DNA of 46,642 bases from Bacilli bacterium (GCA_028708945.1 JAQVXV010000008.1:1-46642); one strand, 5' to 3'; shown: positions 8,004-18,000, counted from the stretch's first letter. Numbers and translations: made by a program. The notes: generated by a model not told the origin, from the sequence alone.

Positions 8004-8012
8004 TGCTATAAT
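8004..8012 (+). promoter_or_regulatory. extended -10 promoter of pflB
   Basis: TGCTATAAT, followed 18 bases later by the ATG; GGAGG (8019-8023) lies between. No good -35 at the correct distance. Confidence 0.6.
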
Positions 8013-8030
8013 TAATTTGGAGGTTGTATT

Positions 8031-10256
8031 ATGAAAATAGAATGGAAAAAATTTATTTCAGGTAACTGGAATTTAAATATAGATGTCGAGGATTTTATTT
8101 TAAAAAATTACAAATACTATGATGGAGATGATAGTTTTTTATCTCCTATTAGTAAAAAAACAAAAGTTATTTTAGATAAATATGAAAACCTTGAAAAAGA
8201 AGAAATTAAAAAAAATGTGTGGGATATTGAAACGGAAAAAATAGCCGGTATAAATAATTTTTTACCTGGTTATATCGACAAGAAAAATGAAGTTATTGTT
8301 GGACTACAAACAGACGCCCCACTTAAAAGAATAGTAAATCCATATGGTGGTATTAGAATGGTAAATAATTCATTAGAAGCCTATGGTTATAAACTTAATG
8401 AAAATGTCTTAAAATATTTCAATGAATATCGAAAAACACATAATCAAGGGGTTTTTGATTGTTATACTGAAGAAATAAAACTTGCTCGCAAAATGGGTCT
8501 TTTAACTGGGTTACCAGATGCTTACGGAAGAGGTAGAATAATTGGTGACTATCGTCGTATTACACTTTATGGAATTGATTTTCTAATTCAAGAAAAACAA
8601 AAAGATTTAACTAACTTAAAAGGTTTAATGAACGATGAATTAATTCGTCTAAGAGAAGAAGTAAATGAGCAAATAAAAGCTTTAAAAGAAATTAAAGAAA
8701 TGGCTTTAAGATATGGATATGACATTAGTAATCCGGCTAAAAATGCACAAGAAGCCGTTCAATGGTTATACTTTGGTTATTTAGCAGGTGTAAAAGAAAA
8801 TAACGGTGCTGCAATGAGTTTAGGAAGAGTTTCTACTTTCTTAGATATTTATATTGAAAGAGATTTAGAATTAGGTCTTATAAACGAAGAAGAAGCACAA
8901 GAACTTATCGATCAATTTGTTATTAAATTGAGAATGGTTCGCCATTTAAGAACACCAGAATACGATCAATTATTCTCTGGAGATCCAACTTGGGTAACAG
9001 AGAGTATCGGTGGGGTTACCAGAGAGGGTATTCCTTTAGTTACTAAAAACTCATTTAGATTTTTACATACTTTGACTAACCTAAATCCAGCTCCAGAACC
9101 TAATATGACTGTTCTTTGGAGCGAAAAATTACCAGAAAAATTTAAAAATTATTGTTCTAAAATAAGTATAGAAACCGATTCAATTCAATATGAGAACGAT
9201 GACATAATGAGAGATATATACGGCGATGATTACGCTATTGCATGTTGTGTTTCAGCAATGCGAGTTGGTAAAGATATGCAATTCTTTGGAGCTAGATGTA
9301 ATTTAGCAAAGGCCCTTTTATATTCAATAAATGGTGGCTATGACGAAATGAGTAATATAAAAATTATCGAAGGTTTTGAAAGATGCACCGATAAAGTATT
9401 GGATTTTGATAAAGTTTTAAAAAATTACTTGAGAATGCTTGCTGAAATTGCTGAAATCTATACTAACACTATGAATATTATCCATTATATGCACGATAAA
9501 TACGCTTATGAAAAAAGTCAAATGGCGCTTCATGATACAGATGTAAGAAGATTAATGGCTTTTGGTGTTGCTGGTTTATCAGTTGTTGCTGATTCATTAT
9601 CAGCAATTAAATATGCAAAGGTCTCACCAGTTTATGAAAGCGATGGTTCAATTAGTGATTTTAACATCGAAGGAGATTTCCCAAAATACGGAAATGACGA
9701 TAATCGTGTCGATGATTTAGCAAAGTTGATTTTAAAAGAATTTAATAAGGAACTTAAAAAATTCCCGTTATATCGAAATGCTTACCATACTCTTTCAGTT
9801 TTAACAATTACATCAAATGTTGTATATGGTAAGAAAACCGGTTCAACTCCTGATGGAAGAAAAAAGGGCGTACCTTTTGCACCTGGTGCTAATCCAATGC
9901 ATAATCGCGATCAAAGTGGTGCTTTAGCGTCTTTAAATTCAGTAGCAAAATTAGATTATAAAAATTGTTGTCTAGATGGCATAAGTAATACATTTTCAAT
10001 TATTCCAGATGCTTTAGGAGAAACAATGGATAAAAAAATTGAAACCTTAGTTTCAATTCTCGATGGATATTTTAATAAAGGTGGACATCATTTAAATGTC
10101 AATGTTTTAAATAAAGAAACTTTAATAAGAGCTATGGAACATCCCGAAGAATTTCCTTTGTTGACAATTCGTATTAGTGGATACGCTGTTCGTTTTAACA
10201 GATTAACTAAAGAACAACAAGAAGAAGTTATTTCGAGAACCTTCCATGAAGGGTAG
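8031..10256 (+). CDS. pflB: formate C-acetyltransferase (pyruvate formate-lyase)
   Basis: 741 residues, full length for the family. It converts pyruvate and CoA to acetyl-CoA and formate in anaerobic cells by a glycyl radical mechanism. The catalytic cysteine pair is C405-C406 in [10 protein letters not shown], and the radical glycine is G717 in ISGYAVRF near the C-terminus. GGAGG at 8019-8023 sets the start. The activase gene begins nine bases after the stop, so both come from one transcript. This is the clearest evidence of fermentative anaerobic metabolism in the window. Confidence 0.97.
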   Translation: MKIEWKKFISGNWNLNIDVEDFILKNYKYYDGDDSFLSPISKKTKVILDKYENLEKEEIKKNVWDIETEKIAGINNFLPGYIDKKNEVIVGLQTDAPLKRIVNPYGGIRMVNNSLEAYGYKLNENVLKYFNEYRKTHNQGVFDCYTEEIKLARKMGLLTGLPDAYGRGRIIGDYRRITLYGIDFLIQEKQKDLTNLKGLMNDELIRLREEVNEQIKALKEIKEMALRYGYDISNPAKNAQEAVQWLYFGYLAGVKENNGAAMSLGRVSTFLDIYIERDLELGLINEEEAQELIDQFVIKLRMVRHLRTPEYDQLFSGDPTWVTESIGGVTREGIPLVTKNSFRFLHTLTNLNPAPEPNMTVLWSEKLPEKFKNYCSKISIETDSIQYENDDIMRDIYGDDYAIACCVSAMRVGKDMQFFGARCNLAKALLYSINGGYDEMSNIKIIEGFERCTDKVLDFDKVLKNYLRMLAEIAEIYTNTMNIIHYMHDKYAYEKSQMALHDTDVRRLMAFGVAGLSVVADSLSAIKYAKVSPVYESDGSISDFNIEGDFPKYGNDDNRVDDLAKLILKEFNKELKKFPLYRNAYHTLSVLTITSNVVYGKKTGSTPDGRKKGVPFAPGANPMHNRDQSGALASLNSVAKLDYKNCCLDGISNTFSIIPDALGETMDKKIETLVSILDGYFNKGGHHLNVNVLNKETLIRAMEHPEEFPLLTIRISGYAVRFNRLTKEQQEEVISRTFHEG

Positions 10257-10264
10257 GTGAACAC

Positions 10265-10984
10265 TTGAAAGGTAGTATTAACTCAATTGAATCCCTAGGC
10301 CTATTTGATGGTCCAGGTATTAGAATAGTCGTGTTTATGAACGGATGTACTCTTAGATGTTTATACTGTCATAATCCTGAAATGTGGACAAAACAAAAAG
10401 ATAATATCTCCGTTGATGAATTAGTAGAGAAGATTAAAAGCTATAAACCTTATTTTAAAAATAGTGGTGGCGTTACCTTCTCAGGTGGAGAGCCTTTATT
10501 ACAAACTAGCTTTTTAATAGAAGTTTGTAAAAAGTTAAAGAAAGAAGATATTCATATAGCAATTGATACAGCTGGTATTGCCCATGGAAATTATTTAGAA
10601 TTATTTAATTATGTGGATTTAATAATTTTAGATATTAAACATGTCTTTAAAGATGAATATAAGAAACTGACTGGGGACTATATCGAAAAAAGTTTTCTAT
10701 TTCAAAAAGATATAAATAAACTAAATAAAAATATTTGGATAAGACAAGTTATTATTCCAGGCATTAATGACAATATTGAATATGTTGAATCTCTCTTTAA
10801 ACATATTAAAGATTTTAAAAATGTAAAAAAGATAGAGTTTCTTCCTTATAGTTTATTAGGAACAAAAAAATATGAAAAATTAAATATAGACTATCCTTTA
10901 AAAGACACTCCTAAAATGGATAAAGAAAAATGTAATGAATTATATCAATATTTATTAAATTTATATAAAAAAAAGTCTAAATAG
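10265..10984 (+). CDS. pflA: pyruvate formate-lyase activating enzyme (radical SAM)
   Basis: 239 residues. The radical-SAM cluster motif CTLRCLYC (CxxxCxxC) is near residue 28, and TFSGGEPLLQ follows at about residue 77; these bind the [4Fe-4S] cluster and S-adenosylmethionine. The enzyme generates the glycyl radical on PflB. The start is a TTG at 10265, preceded by AGGTGA that overlaps the pflB stop; the next ATG is well inside the conserved domain. The stop lies inside a terminator hairpin. Confidence 0.95.
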   Translation: MKGSINSIESLGLFDGPGIRIVVFMNGCTLRCLYCHNPEMWTKQKDNISVDELVEKIKSYKPYFKNSGGVTFSGGEPLLQTSFLIEVCKKLKKEDIHIAIDTAGIAHGNYLELFNYVDLIILDIKHVFKDEYKKLTGDYIEKSFLFQKDINKLNKNIWIRQVIIPGINDNIEYVESLFKHIKDFKNVKKIEFLPYSLLGTKKYEKLNIDYPLKDTPKMDKEKCNELYQYLLNLYKKKSK

Positions 10985-10990
10985 ACTTTT
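10971..10990. terminator. bidirectional terminator, pflA / coat gene
   Basis: AAAAGTCTA (10971-10979) and TAGACTTTT (10982-10990), then more T residues. It serves the convergent pfl and coat transcripts. Confidence 0.75.
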
Positions 10991-11314
10991 TTATTTATTT
11001 TCAAGTTGTTTTTTCTTTGATGAAAATTTTTGATATTCTTCAGTAATCTTTTGTGAATCTTCTTGTTCTAGAGGATACCATCCTTTTTTAAACATTAAAT
11101 TAAAAGAATCTCTAGCCATATCACCAACATCTTTATTGATTGAATCTACTTCATTAACTAATTTTTTATTACTAGCTTCTTGCTTTAAGGTGCCATACAT
11201 TGTTGATAAGTGTTTTAAACTTGTCAAAACATCATTGAGGATATCTTCATCATTGAAATTTTCTTCATTTGGAAGAATAGCTTGTTTTGGGTTTTCAACT
11301 TTATTACCTTTCAA
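10991..11314 (-). CDS. CotF-like spore coat protein
   Basis: 107 residues. The segment ARDSFNLMFKKGWYPLEQ and the preceding helix (LKHLSTMYGTLKQEASNKKL) match the CotF/YraD spore coat family, which has a ferritin-like four-helix arrangement split between short proteins. The start is a TTG with GGAGGTG eight bases upstream. It overlaps the end of the second CotF-like gene by 11 bases, so the two halves are made together. Confidence 0.75.
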   Translation of the reverse strand: MKGNKVENPKQAILPNEENFNDEDILNDVLTSLKHLSTMYGTLKQEASNKKLVNEVDSINKDVGDMARDSFNLMFKKGWYPLEQEDSQKITEEYQKFSSKKKQLENK

Positions 11315-11510
11315 GATTAAACACCTCCATTAAAGATGAGTATTGCTTTATTAAAGCATCACTTATATTTTTTATTAATTCTTTTATTTCTACATCTTGG
11401 ACTTCCATATCGTAATGTTGGAACTTTTTAATCATTACATAAGTAACATTTAAAATATCACATATATGTATACAATCTTTTGTTGATAACATTACTGGCG
11501 GTTCTTTCAT
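11304..11510 (-). CDS. short CotF-like spore coat protein
   Basis: 68 residues. The pattern MLSTKDCIHICDILNV...IKKFQHYDMEVQDVEIKELI is typical of small CotF-type coat proteins of clostridia, which pair with a second CotF-like protein. AGGAGAATTAT precedes the ATG. It lies 32 bases after the germination operon, so it may be read through from it; an independent forespore or mother-cell promoter is not visible. Confidence 0.7.
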   Translation of the reverse strand: MKEPPVMLSTKDCIHICDILNVTYVMIKKFQHYDMEVQDVEIKELIKNISDALIKQYSSLMEVFNLER

Positions 11511-11542
11511 ATAATTCTCCTTTCATTTTTATTATGTTTTGT

Positions 11543-12676
11543 CTATACTTTTTTATACTCATTTTTATATTGTTTATTATGTTTTTTTACTCTAATCATT
11601 ATGCAAGATATAATAAAAATGAATGAAAATCCTCCAAATAACAATGGAAATATCTGTTTCATAAAATTTAAAAAGATAATGACACTAGGTAAAATAGGAT
11701 TTTGTATTAAGAAGACAATTATTAAGGCTATAATTGAAATAAATATTATGTTTGTTTTTTCTTGTTTAACTTTAAACATATTTTTAAAATATTCCTTTAT
11801 AAAATATAATCCCATTACAATAAGAGCAAATTGATTTATAACCCAATGAAGAGATAAAAAATTTTCCAAATTATTTATTGCTCCTCCTAGTGATATTTTT
11901 CTTAAGACATAATAAGCTGGAAAGCGATAAATTCTCGCAAGAATAGGTGTCATAATCATTGGTATTACAAAAAAAATCAAAATCATTATAAGCGATGATA
12001 TACTATAACCTATAAAAACGTATTTATTAAATTTTTGATTATCAACAATATTATCTTTCGGAATAACTGTCATTATCATTATAGGTGCAAAAAAATATGA
12101 AATATAAAGTAACGTTGCATAAACTATCGGTTTATATCCGTTTTCAAAGAAAGGCTTCATTTCTTTTAAATTCAAATAAGGAAATAAAAAAATTACAAAA
12201 AAAATTATTACTAAAATTACTAGATAAAAAAGCATTTCAGATGTTCTTGCGATTGTTTCAATACCTTTATAAATGGCATAAATAGCAACAGATATAAACA
12301 TTAAAGCAATCACAAATTCTGGCGTTTTTGATAAATACATAGTTATAGTAAAACTACACAAACTCCATACAACAAATGTTACTATCAATAATATAAACAA
12401 AGTTATTATCGTATTAAGTATAGTACCTATTATATTACCAAAAAGGTATTTATTTTTATCAAATATATTTTTATCAGGCCGATAATTCATAATATAAATA
12501 AACATCAATATTGGAATTATTCCGATTACTAGTCCTAATATAGGTATTATCCAAGTATCTCGAATTGATGACTCAAAAATTATTATTATGCCATACCCGA
12601 CAAATAAGCTATTACATATTAAACTTAACATAACCATAAATTGAAATAAACTTATTTTATCATTTTTTGTTTCCAT
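11543..12676 (-). CDS. spore germination receptor subunit B (GerAB/GerKB family permease)
   Basis: 377 residues with about ten transmembrane helices, starting KISLFQFMVMLSLICNSLFVGYG, typical of the endospore germination permease family (APC superfamily). The B subunit carries the germinant-binding site in the inner spore membrane. It is the third gene of the operon, two bases after gerC, with AGGAAG upstream of the ATG. The germinant cannot be read from the sequence. Confidence 0.9.
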   Translation of the reverse strand: METKNDKISLFQFMVMLSLICNSLFVGYGIIIIFESSIRDTWIIPILGLVIGIIPILMFIYIMNYRPDKNIFDKNKYLFGNIIGTILNTIITLFILLIVTFVVWSLCSFTITMYLSKTPEFVIALMFISVAIYAIYKGIETIARTSEMLFYLVILVIIFFVIFLFPYLNLKEMKPFFENGYKPIVYATLLYISYFFAPIMIMTVIPKDNIVDNQKFNKYVFIGYSISSLIMILIFFVIPMIMTPILARIYRFPAYYVLRKISLGGAINNLENFLSLHWVINQFALIVMGLYFIKEYFKNMFKVKQEKTNIIFISIIALIIVFLIQNPILPSVIIFLNFMKQIFPLLFGGFSFIFIISCIMIRVKKHNKQYKNEYKKV

Positions 12677-12678
12677 AT

Positions 12679-13872
12679 TTATCTTCCTTCCTGCACTTGT
12701 TTAATAGCAGTACTTATCCTATATATTTTAATTTTTGCATCACTTGTTATTTTTATAGAAGGGAAAATTTCATCCCATTTATTTTCTACTTTTTTCCAAT
12801 ACTTATTTTTATTTCGGTAAAAACTTTCTCCAAATCCAACAATGTCACTTTTTAATTCCTTTTGCATTATATTAATTGTTTCATCAATATTTTTTTTTAA
12901 CTCTTTTTCAGCCATTTTCTCAATTTTATTTATATTCTCTTTTTTATTTAAATCAATTTTACAATTATATTCAGTAACTGTTGCCTCTCCATTTATTTTT
13001 ACTTTACTCGAAGGTTTATTATTTTTAAGTTCAGGTATAACTTTTGCTTCTATTTTATTAAAAATTAAGGTCCCGTAACCATTTTTATCACATGGGAATG
13101 TAACTGTCACTCTCTTTGATTTATTTTTTAATAAATTTAAAACGATACTATGATTATCTTCTAAATAACCTACGATCTTATCTTTCAAAAAAGATGCAAC
13201 TCCAATAACCTTTATTTTTGAACTATCCTCAGCTTCTTTCAAATTATCAAGGTCACCAGAGTTTTGTTTTGGTTTGATAATTTCGATGGCTGTTATTGTC
13301 ATATTCCTTCCCTCAATATAATAACACATTAAAACTTCATCAAATAACACATTACCAGTAAGACCAGTGATTTTTTTATTTGTTTCTATAATTGATTTAG
13401 TATTTAATGAATTTATAGTTTCAATTGGTGGAATTACTTTTAATGCTTCTATAGCATTATCACCTTTTACAATTACAATTGGGAATATTTTTCTAACTTC
13501 AATATTGCGCATAAAGAAATCAAAAATATTGATTATTCCTTCTTTTGCAACCTCTTCACTTATTGCTAATAAATTCATTTGACCTAAATATAATTGTTTT
13601 GGACATACATATAAAATTCTTTCTAAAGCTTCATCAATTGTATTTCCAATTGCTTCATAAACAGTAAATGGAGACTCGCTTACACTACTAGATGAACTAT
13701 TTGTATTTAATGTACTGGTGTTTAACACTTGAACACTTATACTATAAGAATCATCGATTTTATCAACACCAATTGCTTGAACAATAGAAACTTGATCTAA
13801 TTCGCGATAATTCCAACATCCAGTATTAAGACACATTAACATTAATACAACAAATAATTTATATAATTTCAT
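12679..13872 (-). CDS. spore germination receptor subunit C (Ger(x)C lipoprotein)
   Basis: 397 residues. Signal peptide with lipobox LNTGC (Cys19), followed by WNYRELDQVSIVQAIGVDK, the hallmark N-terminus of Ger(x)C proteins. These lipoproteins sit on the outer face of the inner spore membrane and are required for receptor function. GGTGAATT precedes the ATG, and only seven bases separate it from gerA. Length is normal for the family. Confidence 0.93.
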   Translation of the reverse strand: MKLYKLFVVLMLMCLNTGCWNYRELDQVSIVQAIGVDKIDDSYSISVQVLNTSTLNTNSSSSSVSESPFTVYEAIGNTIDEALERILYVCPKQLYLGQMNLLAISEEVAKEGIINIFDFFMRNIEVRKIFPIVIVKGDNAIEALKVIPPIETINSLNTKSIIETNKKITGLTGNVLFDEVLMCYYIEGRNMTITAIEIIKPKQNSGDLDNLKEAEDSSKIKVIGVASFLKDKIVGYLEDNHSIVLNLLKNKSKRVTVTFPCDKNGYGTLIFNKIEAKVIPELKNNKPSSKVKINGEATVTEYNCKIDLNKKENINKIEKMAEKELKKNIDETINIMQKELKSDIVGFGESFYRNKNKYWKKVENKWDEIFPSIKITSDAKIKIYRISTAIKQVQEGR

Positions 13873-13879
13873 AATTCAC

Positions 13880-15331
13880 CTATTGCCTTCCTTGTTTTTT
13901 AGCAGTCAAAACATTTCTTTTTTCAAATTTTCTTTTATTAGTAATTATAATAGAGTCTCCCAAATTTTCTTTTTTAAACGGTGCAAAAGGGGATAAATAA
14001 GGAATACCAAAAGATTTTATACTAGAAACATTTATTATAAAAATTGTTAATGCAACTAAAAAACCAATTAATCCTGCAATTCCTGATAATAATAAGAAAA
14101 TTGTTCTCCATCTCCTTACACCATTAACAACATCAAAAGAATAAATAATCATTCCACATATTGATGTCACCGCAACGACAATTATTGTAATCGGCGATAC
14201 AATTCCTGCTGCTACTGCTGCTTCTCCTAATACTAAGGCTCCAACTATTGATAAAGAACCACCAATTGCTTGTGGTGTTCTAGTATCCGATTCTTTTAAA
14301 ATTTCAAAAGTTACAATCATCATAATTACCTCAATAATCGTTGGAAAAGGAACTCCTTCTTTCTGTGCTGCAAAACTAATTAACAACCGTTCTGGAATTG
14401 CTTCAAAATTATAAGTTGATAATGCTATATAAATTGCTGGTAAAAATAATGTAATCATAAATGCCAGTATTCTAGTTAACCTAGTAAAAGTTACGTTCGA
14501 ACTTTTTTGGTAATTATCGGAAGGTACATGAAAAAAATCTAAAAACAGTGCTGGTATTATTACTGCATATGGAGTGTTTTCAACTATTATTGCTATTCTT
14601 CCATCTAGCAAATATCCACTTACATTATCTGGTCTTTCAGTAGAAATATAGTTGGGAAAAACCGATTTTTTATTTTTTGAAATCATTTCAATTACATAAT
14701 TGCTATCAAGAATCGTATCTATTTTAATATCTTTAATTTTTTTAACAATTTGATCTACTAATTCTTGGCTAGCAATATCTCTTATATACATTACTCCTAT
14801 TTTCGTTTTTCCTAAACTACCTAATGTCATTTCTTCTAACCATAGATTTTCCGTTCTTATTCTTTTTCTTACTAGTCCAATATTGGTTTGATAATTTTCT
14901 GTAAAAGCATCTCTTGGACCTTTAAGCATCTGTTCGTTTTGCGCCGTATTGATACCACTGTCTAAAGATATTCTCATTTCAATTGCTAGAGCTTCATTAT
15001 ATCCATCTATTAATAAGATACAAAAACCGCTAAATAAATTTTGAAAAAAATCTTCAAAATTATTAATTATTGTAATTTTTTGTGCTGGTATATATTCATT
15101 TAAAAATTTAACTAAATTTTTAATTTTTATATCTTTTAACATTCTAGAATTAGTTAAATATCTTAAAATGTATTTATCTATTAAATTTTTATCAGATAAA
15201 GCTTCATTAGCGACAACACAGATATTGGTATTAAATACTTTCATATCTTTAAATACAATATCTGGACTATTGTTTGTTTTTATTTTGATTTGTTCTTTAT
15301 TTTCTTTTATAGATAATAATAATTTTTCCAT
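13880..15331 (-). CDS. spore germination receptor subunit A (GerA family)
   Basis: 483 residues. A soluble N-terminal part (1-250) contains the family signature GPRDAFTENYQTNIGLVRKR; a C-terminal part with four to five membrane helices contains PFPTIIEVIMMIVTFEILKE and RTPQAIGGSLSIVGALVLGE. GerA proteins form the oligomeric channel-like core of the germinant receptor. Gene order is A-C-B, as in many clostridia, instead of A-B-C of B. subtilis gerA. The RBS is AGAGGG. Sigma-G control is expected from the family, but I see no convincing sigma-G promoter. Confidence 0.93.
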   Translation of the reverse strand: MEKLLLSIKENKEQIKIKTNNSPDIVFKDMKVFNTNICVVANEALSDKNLIDKYILRYLTNSRMLKDIKIKNLVKFLNEYIPAQKITIINNFEDFFQNLFSGFCILLIDGYNEALAIEMRISLDSGINTAQNEQMLKGPRDAFTENYQTNIGLVRKRIRTENLWLEEMTLGSLGKTKIGVMYIRDIASQELVDQIVKKIKDIKIDTILDSNYVIEMISKNKKSVFPNYISTERPDNVSGYLLDGRIAIIVENTPYAVIIPALFLDFFHVPSDNYQKSSNVTFTRLTRILAFMITLFLPAIYIALSTYNFEAIPERLLISFAAQKEGVPFPTIIEVIMMIVTFEILKESDTRTPQAIGGSLSIVGALVLGEAAVAAGIVSPITIIVVAVTSICGMIIYSFDVVNGVRRWRTIFLLLSGIAGLIGFLVALTIFIINVSSIKSFGIPYLSPFAPFKKENLGDSIIITNKRKFEKRNVLTAKKQGRQ

Positions 15332-15388
15332 ATTTTTCCCTCTTTTTTTATATTATTAACTAATATTAAAAATATATTTATAAATAAA

Positions 15389-15411
15389 AAAAGTTAGTTG
15401 AACTAACTTTT
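15389..15411 (-). terminator. terminator between tRNA-Ala and the germination operon
   Basis: AAAAGTTAGTT (15389-15399) and AACTAACTTTT (15401-15411); on the minus strand it continues in T residues. It lies about 95 bases after the tRNA terminator with no gene between, so it looks like a second barrier against read-through into gerA, or the end of an unseen short RNA. Confidence 0.65.
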
Positions 15412-15505
15412 AAATAAATAATGTATTTTAATTTTTTAACTGTATAAAATTTTAGCACATAATTATTCTTACCTAATTTGTACCTAAATAATTTTAAGCA
15501 TAATA

Positions 15506-15528
15506 AAACCCTTATAAAATAAGGGTTT
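15506..15528 (-). terminator. terminator of the tRNA-Ala gene
   Basis: AAACCCTTAT (15506-15515), loop of three bases, ATAAGGGTTT (15519-15528), ten bases after the 3' end of tRNA-Ala. Confidence 0.7.
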
Positions 15529-15537
15529 GTTTTCTTA

Positions 15538-15614
15538 TGGTGGAGAATGAGGGATTCGAACCCTTGACCCCCACGGTGCAAGCGTGGTGCTCTAGCCAGC
15601 TGAGCTAATTCCCC
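15538..15614 (-). tRNA. tRNA-Ala (UGC)
   Basis: Cloverleaf reads on the minus strand from GGGGAAT to ATTCTCC plus A and encoded CCA. The anticodon loop CTTGCAC contains TGC. T-arm GGTTCGAAT is present. It is transcribed alone from its own promoter at 15634-15663. Confidence 0.96.
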
Positions 15615-15633
15615 AAGTCATAAATGCTCTTAT

Positions 15634-15663
15634 AGTATAACATTTATGATTTATTTTTGTCAA
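15634..15663 (-). promoter_or_regulatory. promoter of tRNA-Ala
   Basis: TTGACA (15663-15658) with TATACT (15639-15634), spacer 18, or TTATAC with spacer 17. The spacer holds TCATAAATG, which also occurs in the promoter of the tRNA array and is matched by an inverted copy at 15618-15626. Confidence 0.75.
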
Positions 15664-15669
15664 TACTTT

Positions 15670-17490
15670 TTAGCCCCTCTTAAGCTTTTTTAACATAGGC
15701 GATTCTAAAAAATTCTCTTCGTAATAGTTCCTCATTATTATAATTTTATTATATATCTCAAATATATCTTTTGTTTTTTCTAATCCATATTTAGAAGCAA
15801 TTAGTTCTACTTCTGTTTCAATTTGCTCTAAAGAAAAGTATTTATGTATTATATTAATATCCTGTGAAAAACTTAAAAACATTTTCAATAGTCTGTTGGC
15901 ATACAAATCTAAATTTTCTTCCTCTAAATAAGATGATAATTTCTTTTTCATATTATCAGCATAAACTTCACTTTTTAAAACATAAATTGGAATATTAAAG
16001 TGTTCTGCAACTTTTCTATCCTTTTCAGTTATCTCGTCAAAGGTGAAAACAAAATCAGGCATTATCGTTTCTTTTTCTCTATATCTTCTAAGTGCAACTT
16101 CGTTACATACTGAAACAGTTTTATCTTTTAACTCATCAGTAAGTAAAAATTGTGCTTTACTATTATTTAAATTGTGTTTGATTTGCTTTGATGATATATA
16201 TATATCTTTTGGACCCATTGCAATGATGTCTTCTAAAGAAGGATAAAAACCTAATATATAACCGGTTCCCTCTACTAAACTAAAATAATCTTCCCATACT
16301 AAAGTTGTAGAAACATATGAGTTTGGATCATAGTTTTGATCCCATAAACTAGGGTCTTCTCTTAATTTTGATGCATAGTTATTATTAGCATAACCTTTAA
16401 CTTTATGCAAAAGAAAAATAAAGTCTTGTCCATCTAATAATTGAATTTTACTATCTTCTTTTATCAAGTTGGAATCTATGGTTTTTACTAAGTCATTTAT
16501 ACAGATTTGCTTTGTATTTTTTACTAGAAAGTGAAATATATTATCCCTTTCTTTAATTTCTTCTAAATATTCTAATAAATCTTGCTTTTTTTCAATAGTT
16601 AATAGTTTTGAAGTTCTAAAATATGGTAAATAAATTTTTCTTTCCTTAATTTTAATTATGTTTTCTAATACTGGTTTTACATTTTCATAATTATTATTAA
16701 AATAATTAATACTTATGAATTCCTTAGAATCTTCTAAGGTATTATTCTGTATATAATTTACTGTTTCCTTGTTTCTTATTTCATAATAATTTTTAAGTTC
16801 TGCCAAATTATTTATCATAATACCTTGACTATAAAAATAACTATTGAATTTTTCTATTAATTTATTTTCAATAGGTAAAAGATTTTTAACAAATTTATAT
16901 CTCCCTATAAAATCAGTAACATCGTACTTATTATTTAGATAATTTTTATCTATTATTTGCATAAAATGATCGAATTCGTTATCATAGATTACTTCAATAA
17001 TGTTATTAACATTATAATAATTTGGAATAAATTCAAAAGAAGTTACAAAAAATGATAATCTTCTATATTCGTCTTCTTTTTTTAATAAATCTTTTATTAC
17101 TTTTAAAGATTTATTGTTGTTTGATATAACCGATAAAATATCATGATAGTCATAATTGGCCATAAATTCTATTAATTTTTCTGTTTCGTCTAAGGATAAC
17201 TGATTAATTAGATTATAATTTAAAGTTTTTAATTCTTCATGCTTCAATATAAGGTTTAATTTTTCTTCATCCTTTATTTCTAGTAATTCACAAGTTAATA
17301 TTTCAATATTTTTAATTAAAAAATTATATCCATATTTTTCAACATTTTGCACATTAAAAATTCCTGTCTTGAATTTTTCAAAATCGAAATCAGGGCAAAA
17401 TTCAAAGAGACATAATAATTGATGTAAGTTTTCGGTATCCTTACTATCTTTGAATAAATTATAATAATGGTTATAATATAATTTTTTCAT
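15670..17490 (-). CDS. large unknown protein with ADP-ribosyltransferase-like motif pattern
   Basis: 606 residues, no signal peptide or membrane segment. Residues 1-350 are helical and repetitive in character, rich in Asn, Lys and Glu. From about 355 a distinct module begins: FIFLLHKVKGY (H362), YVSTTLVWED (S394-T396), GYILGF, an IIAMGPKDIYIS loop, CNEVALRRY (E464) and MPDFVFTFDEI, then an alpha/beta end with HFNIPIYVLK. The order H, STT, NEV resembles the core of ADP-ribosyltransferase folds, but this is inference. I have seen similar modules only in uncharacterised gut bacterial proteins. Strong promoter upstream (TTGACA-17-TATTAT) and an AGGGGG ribosome binding site. Confidence 0.75.
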   Translation of the reverse strand: MKKLYYNHYYNLFKDSKDTENLHQLLCLFEFCPDFDFEKFKTGIFNVQNVEKYGYNFLIKNIEILTCELLEIKDEEKLNLILKHEELKTLNYNLINQLSLDETEKLIEFMANYDYHDILSVISNNNKSLKVIKDLLKKEDEYRRLSFFVTSFEFIPNYYNVNNIIEVIYDNEFDHFMQIIDKNYLNNKYDVTDFIGRYKFVKNLLPIENKLIEKFNSYFYSQGIMINNLAELKNYYEIRNKETVNYIQNNTLEDSKEFISINYFNNNYENVKPVLENIIKIKERKIYLPYFRTSKLLTIEKKQDLLEYLEEIKERDNIFHFLVKNTKQICINDLVKTIDSNLIKEDSKIQLLDGQDFIFLLHKVKGYANNNYASKLREDPSLWDQNYDPNSYVSTTLVWEDYFSLVEGTGYILGFYPSLEDIIAMGPKDIYISSKQIKHNLNNSKAQFLLTDELKDKTVSVCNEVALRRYREKETIMPDFVFTFDEITEKDRKVAEHFNIPIYVLKSEVYADNMKKKLSSYLEEENLDLYANRLLKMFLSFSQDINIIHKYFSLEQIETEVELIASKYGLEKTKDIFEIYNKIIIMRNYYEENFLESPMLKKLKRG

Positions 17491-17517
17491 ATTTCCCCCT
17501 ATGAACTATTGCGTTTT

Positions 17518-17546
17518 ATAATATAGAAAAAATTACCATTTGTCAA
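17518..17546 (-). promoter_or_regulatory. consensus sigma-A promoter of the 606-residue gene
   Basis: TTGACA (17546-17541), 17-bp spacer, TATTAT (17523-17518). It starts inside the last codons of the GNAT pseudogene. Confidence 0.8.
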
Positions 17547-17547
17547 A

Positions 17548-18000
17548 TTATATTTTTAAATTATATTTTAAACTGTCTGTTTTTATAAAACCAATGGTTT
17601 CATATAATTTTTGTGCTCCATAAGCAGTATCTAAACAAGTTAAAAAAACCGATTTATATCCATTTTCTTTAGCATATTTGATAACATAATCAAACATTTT
17701 TTTGCAACTTGTTTTCTTCTATAATCTTTAAGTACAGCAACGTTAAAAAATTTCTAACGCGGATTGAAACGAAAAAGTAAAAAGATCTATTTTATAAAAC
17801 GTTATACTTCCAATTATTTTGTCGTCAATTTTGGCAACAATTATTTCATATGAAGAATTTTCTTTATAATTATTTTCATACAGCGCTAAATCATTACTTT
17901 CATCAAAACATTCGTCAATTAAGGTTTTATATGAGGGTAAATCATTTTTGTTTATATTTTCTGTTTTTATATTGTTTATCCTATTAATTAGTAACTTTAT
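17548..18000 (-). pseudogene. decayed GNAT family N-acetyltransferase
   Basis: On the minus strand three consecutive frames together spell a GNAT enzyme: LPSYKTLIDECFDESNDLAL and IIVAKIDDKIIGSITFYKID, then a frame change to NVAVLKDYRRKQVAKK (acetyl-CoA loop region), then another to MFDYVIKYAKENGYKSVFLT and AQKLYETIGFIKTDSLKYNL before a stop at 17548. At least two single-base indels break the gene, both next to A or T runs. The expected start codon, overlapping the end of the peptidase gene, reads ATA. The two genes were probably once coupled. Confidence 0.85.

Noticed and set aside
15378..15581. Open frame of 67 codons on the minus strand
   Set aside because: It begins inside the tRNA-Ala gene and runs through its terminator; it has no ribosome binding site and no protein-like character.
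17548..18000. Programmed frameshifting as explanation of the GNAT sequence
   Set aside because: There are at least two shifts, no slippery-site plus stimulator arrangement, and the start codon is also lost, so decay is simpler.
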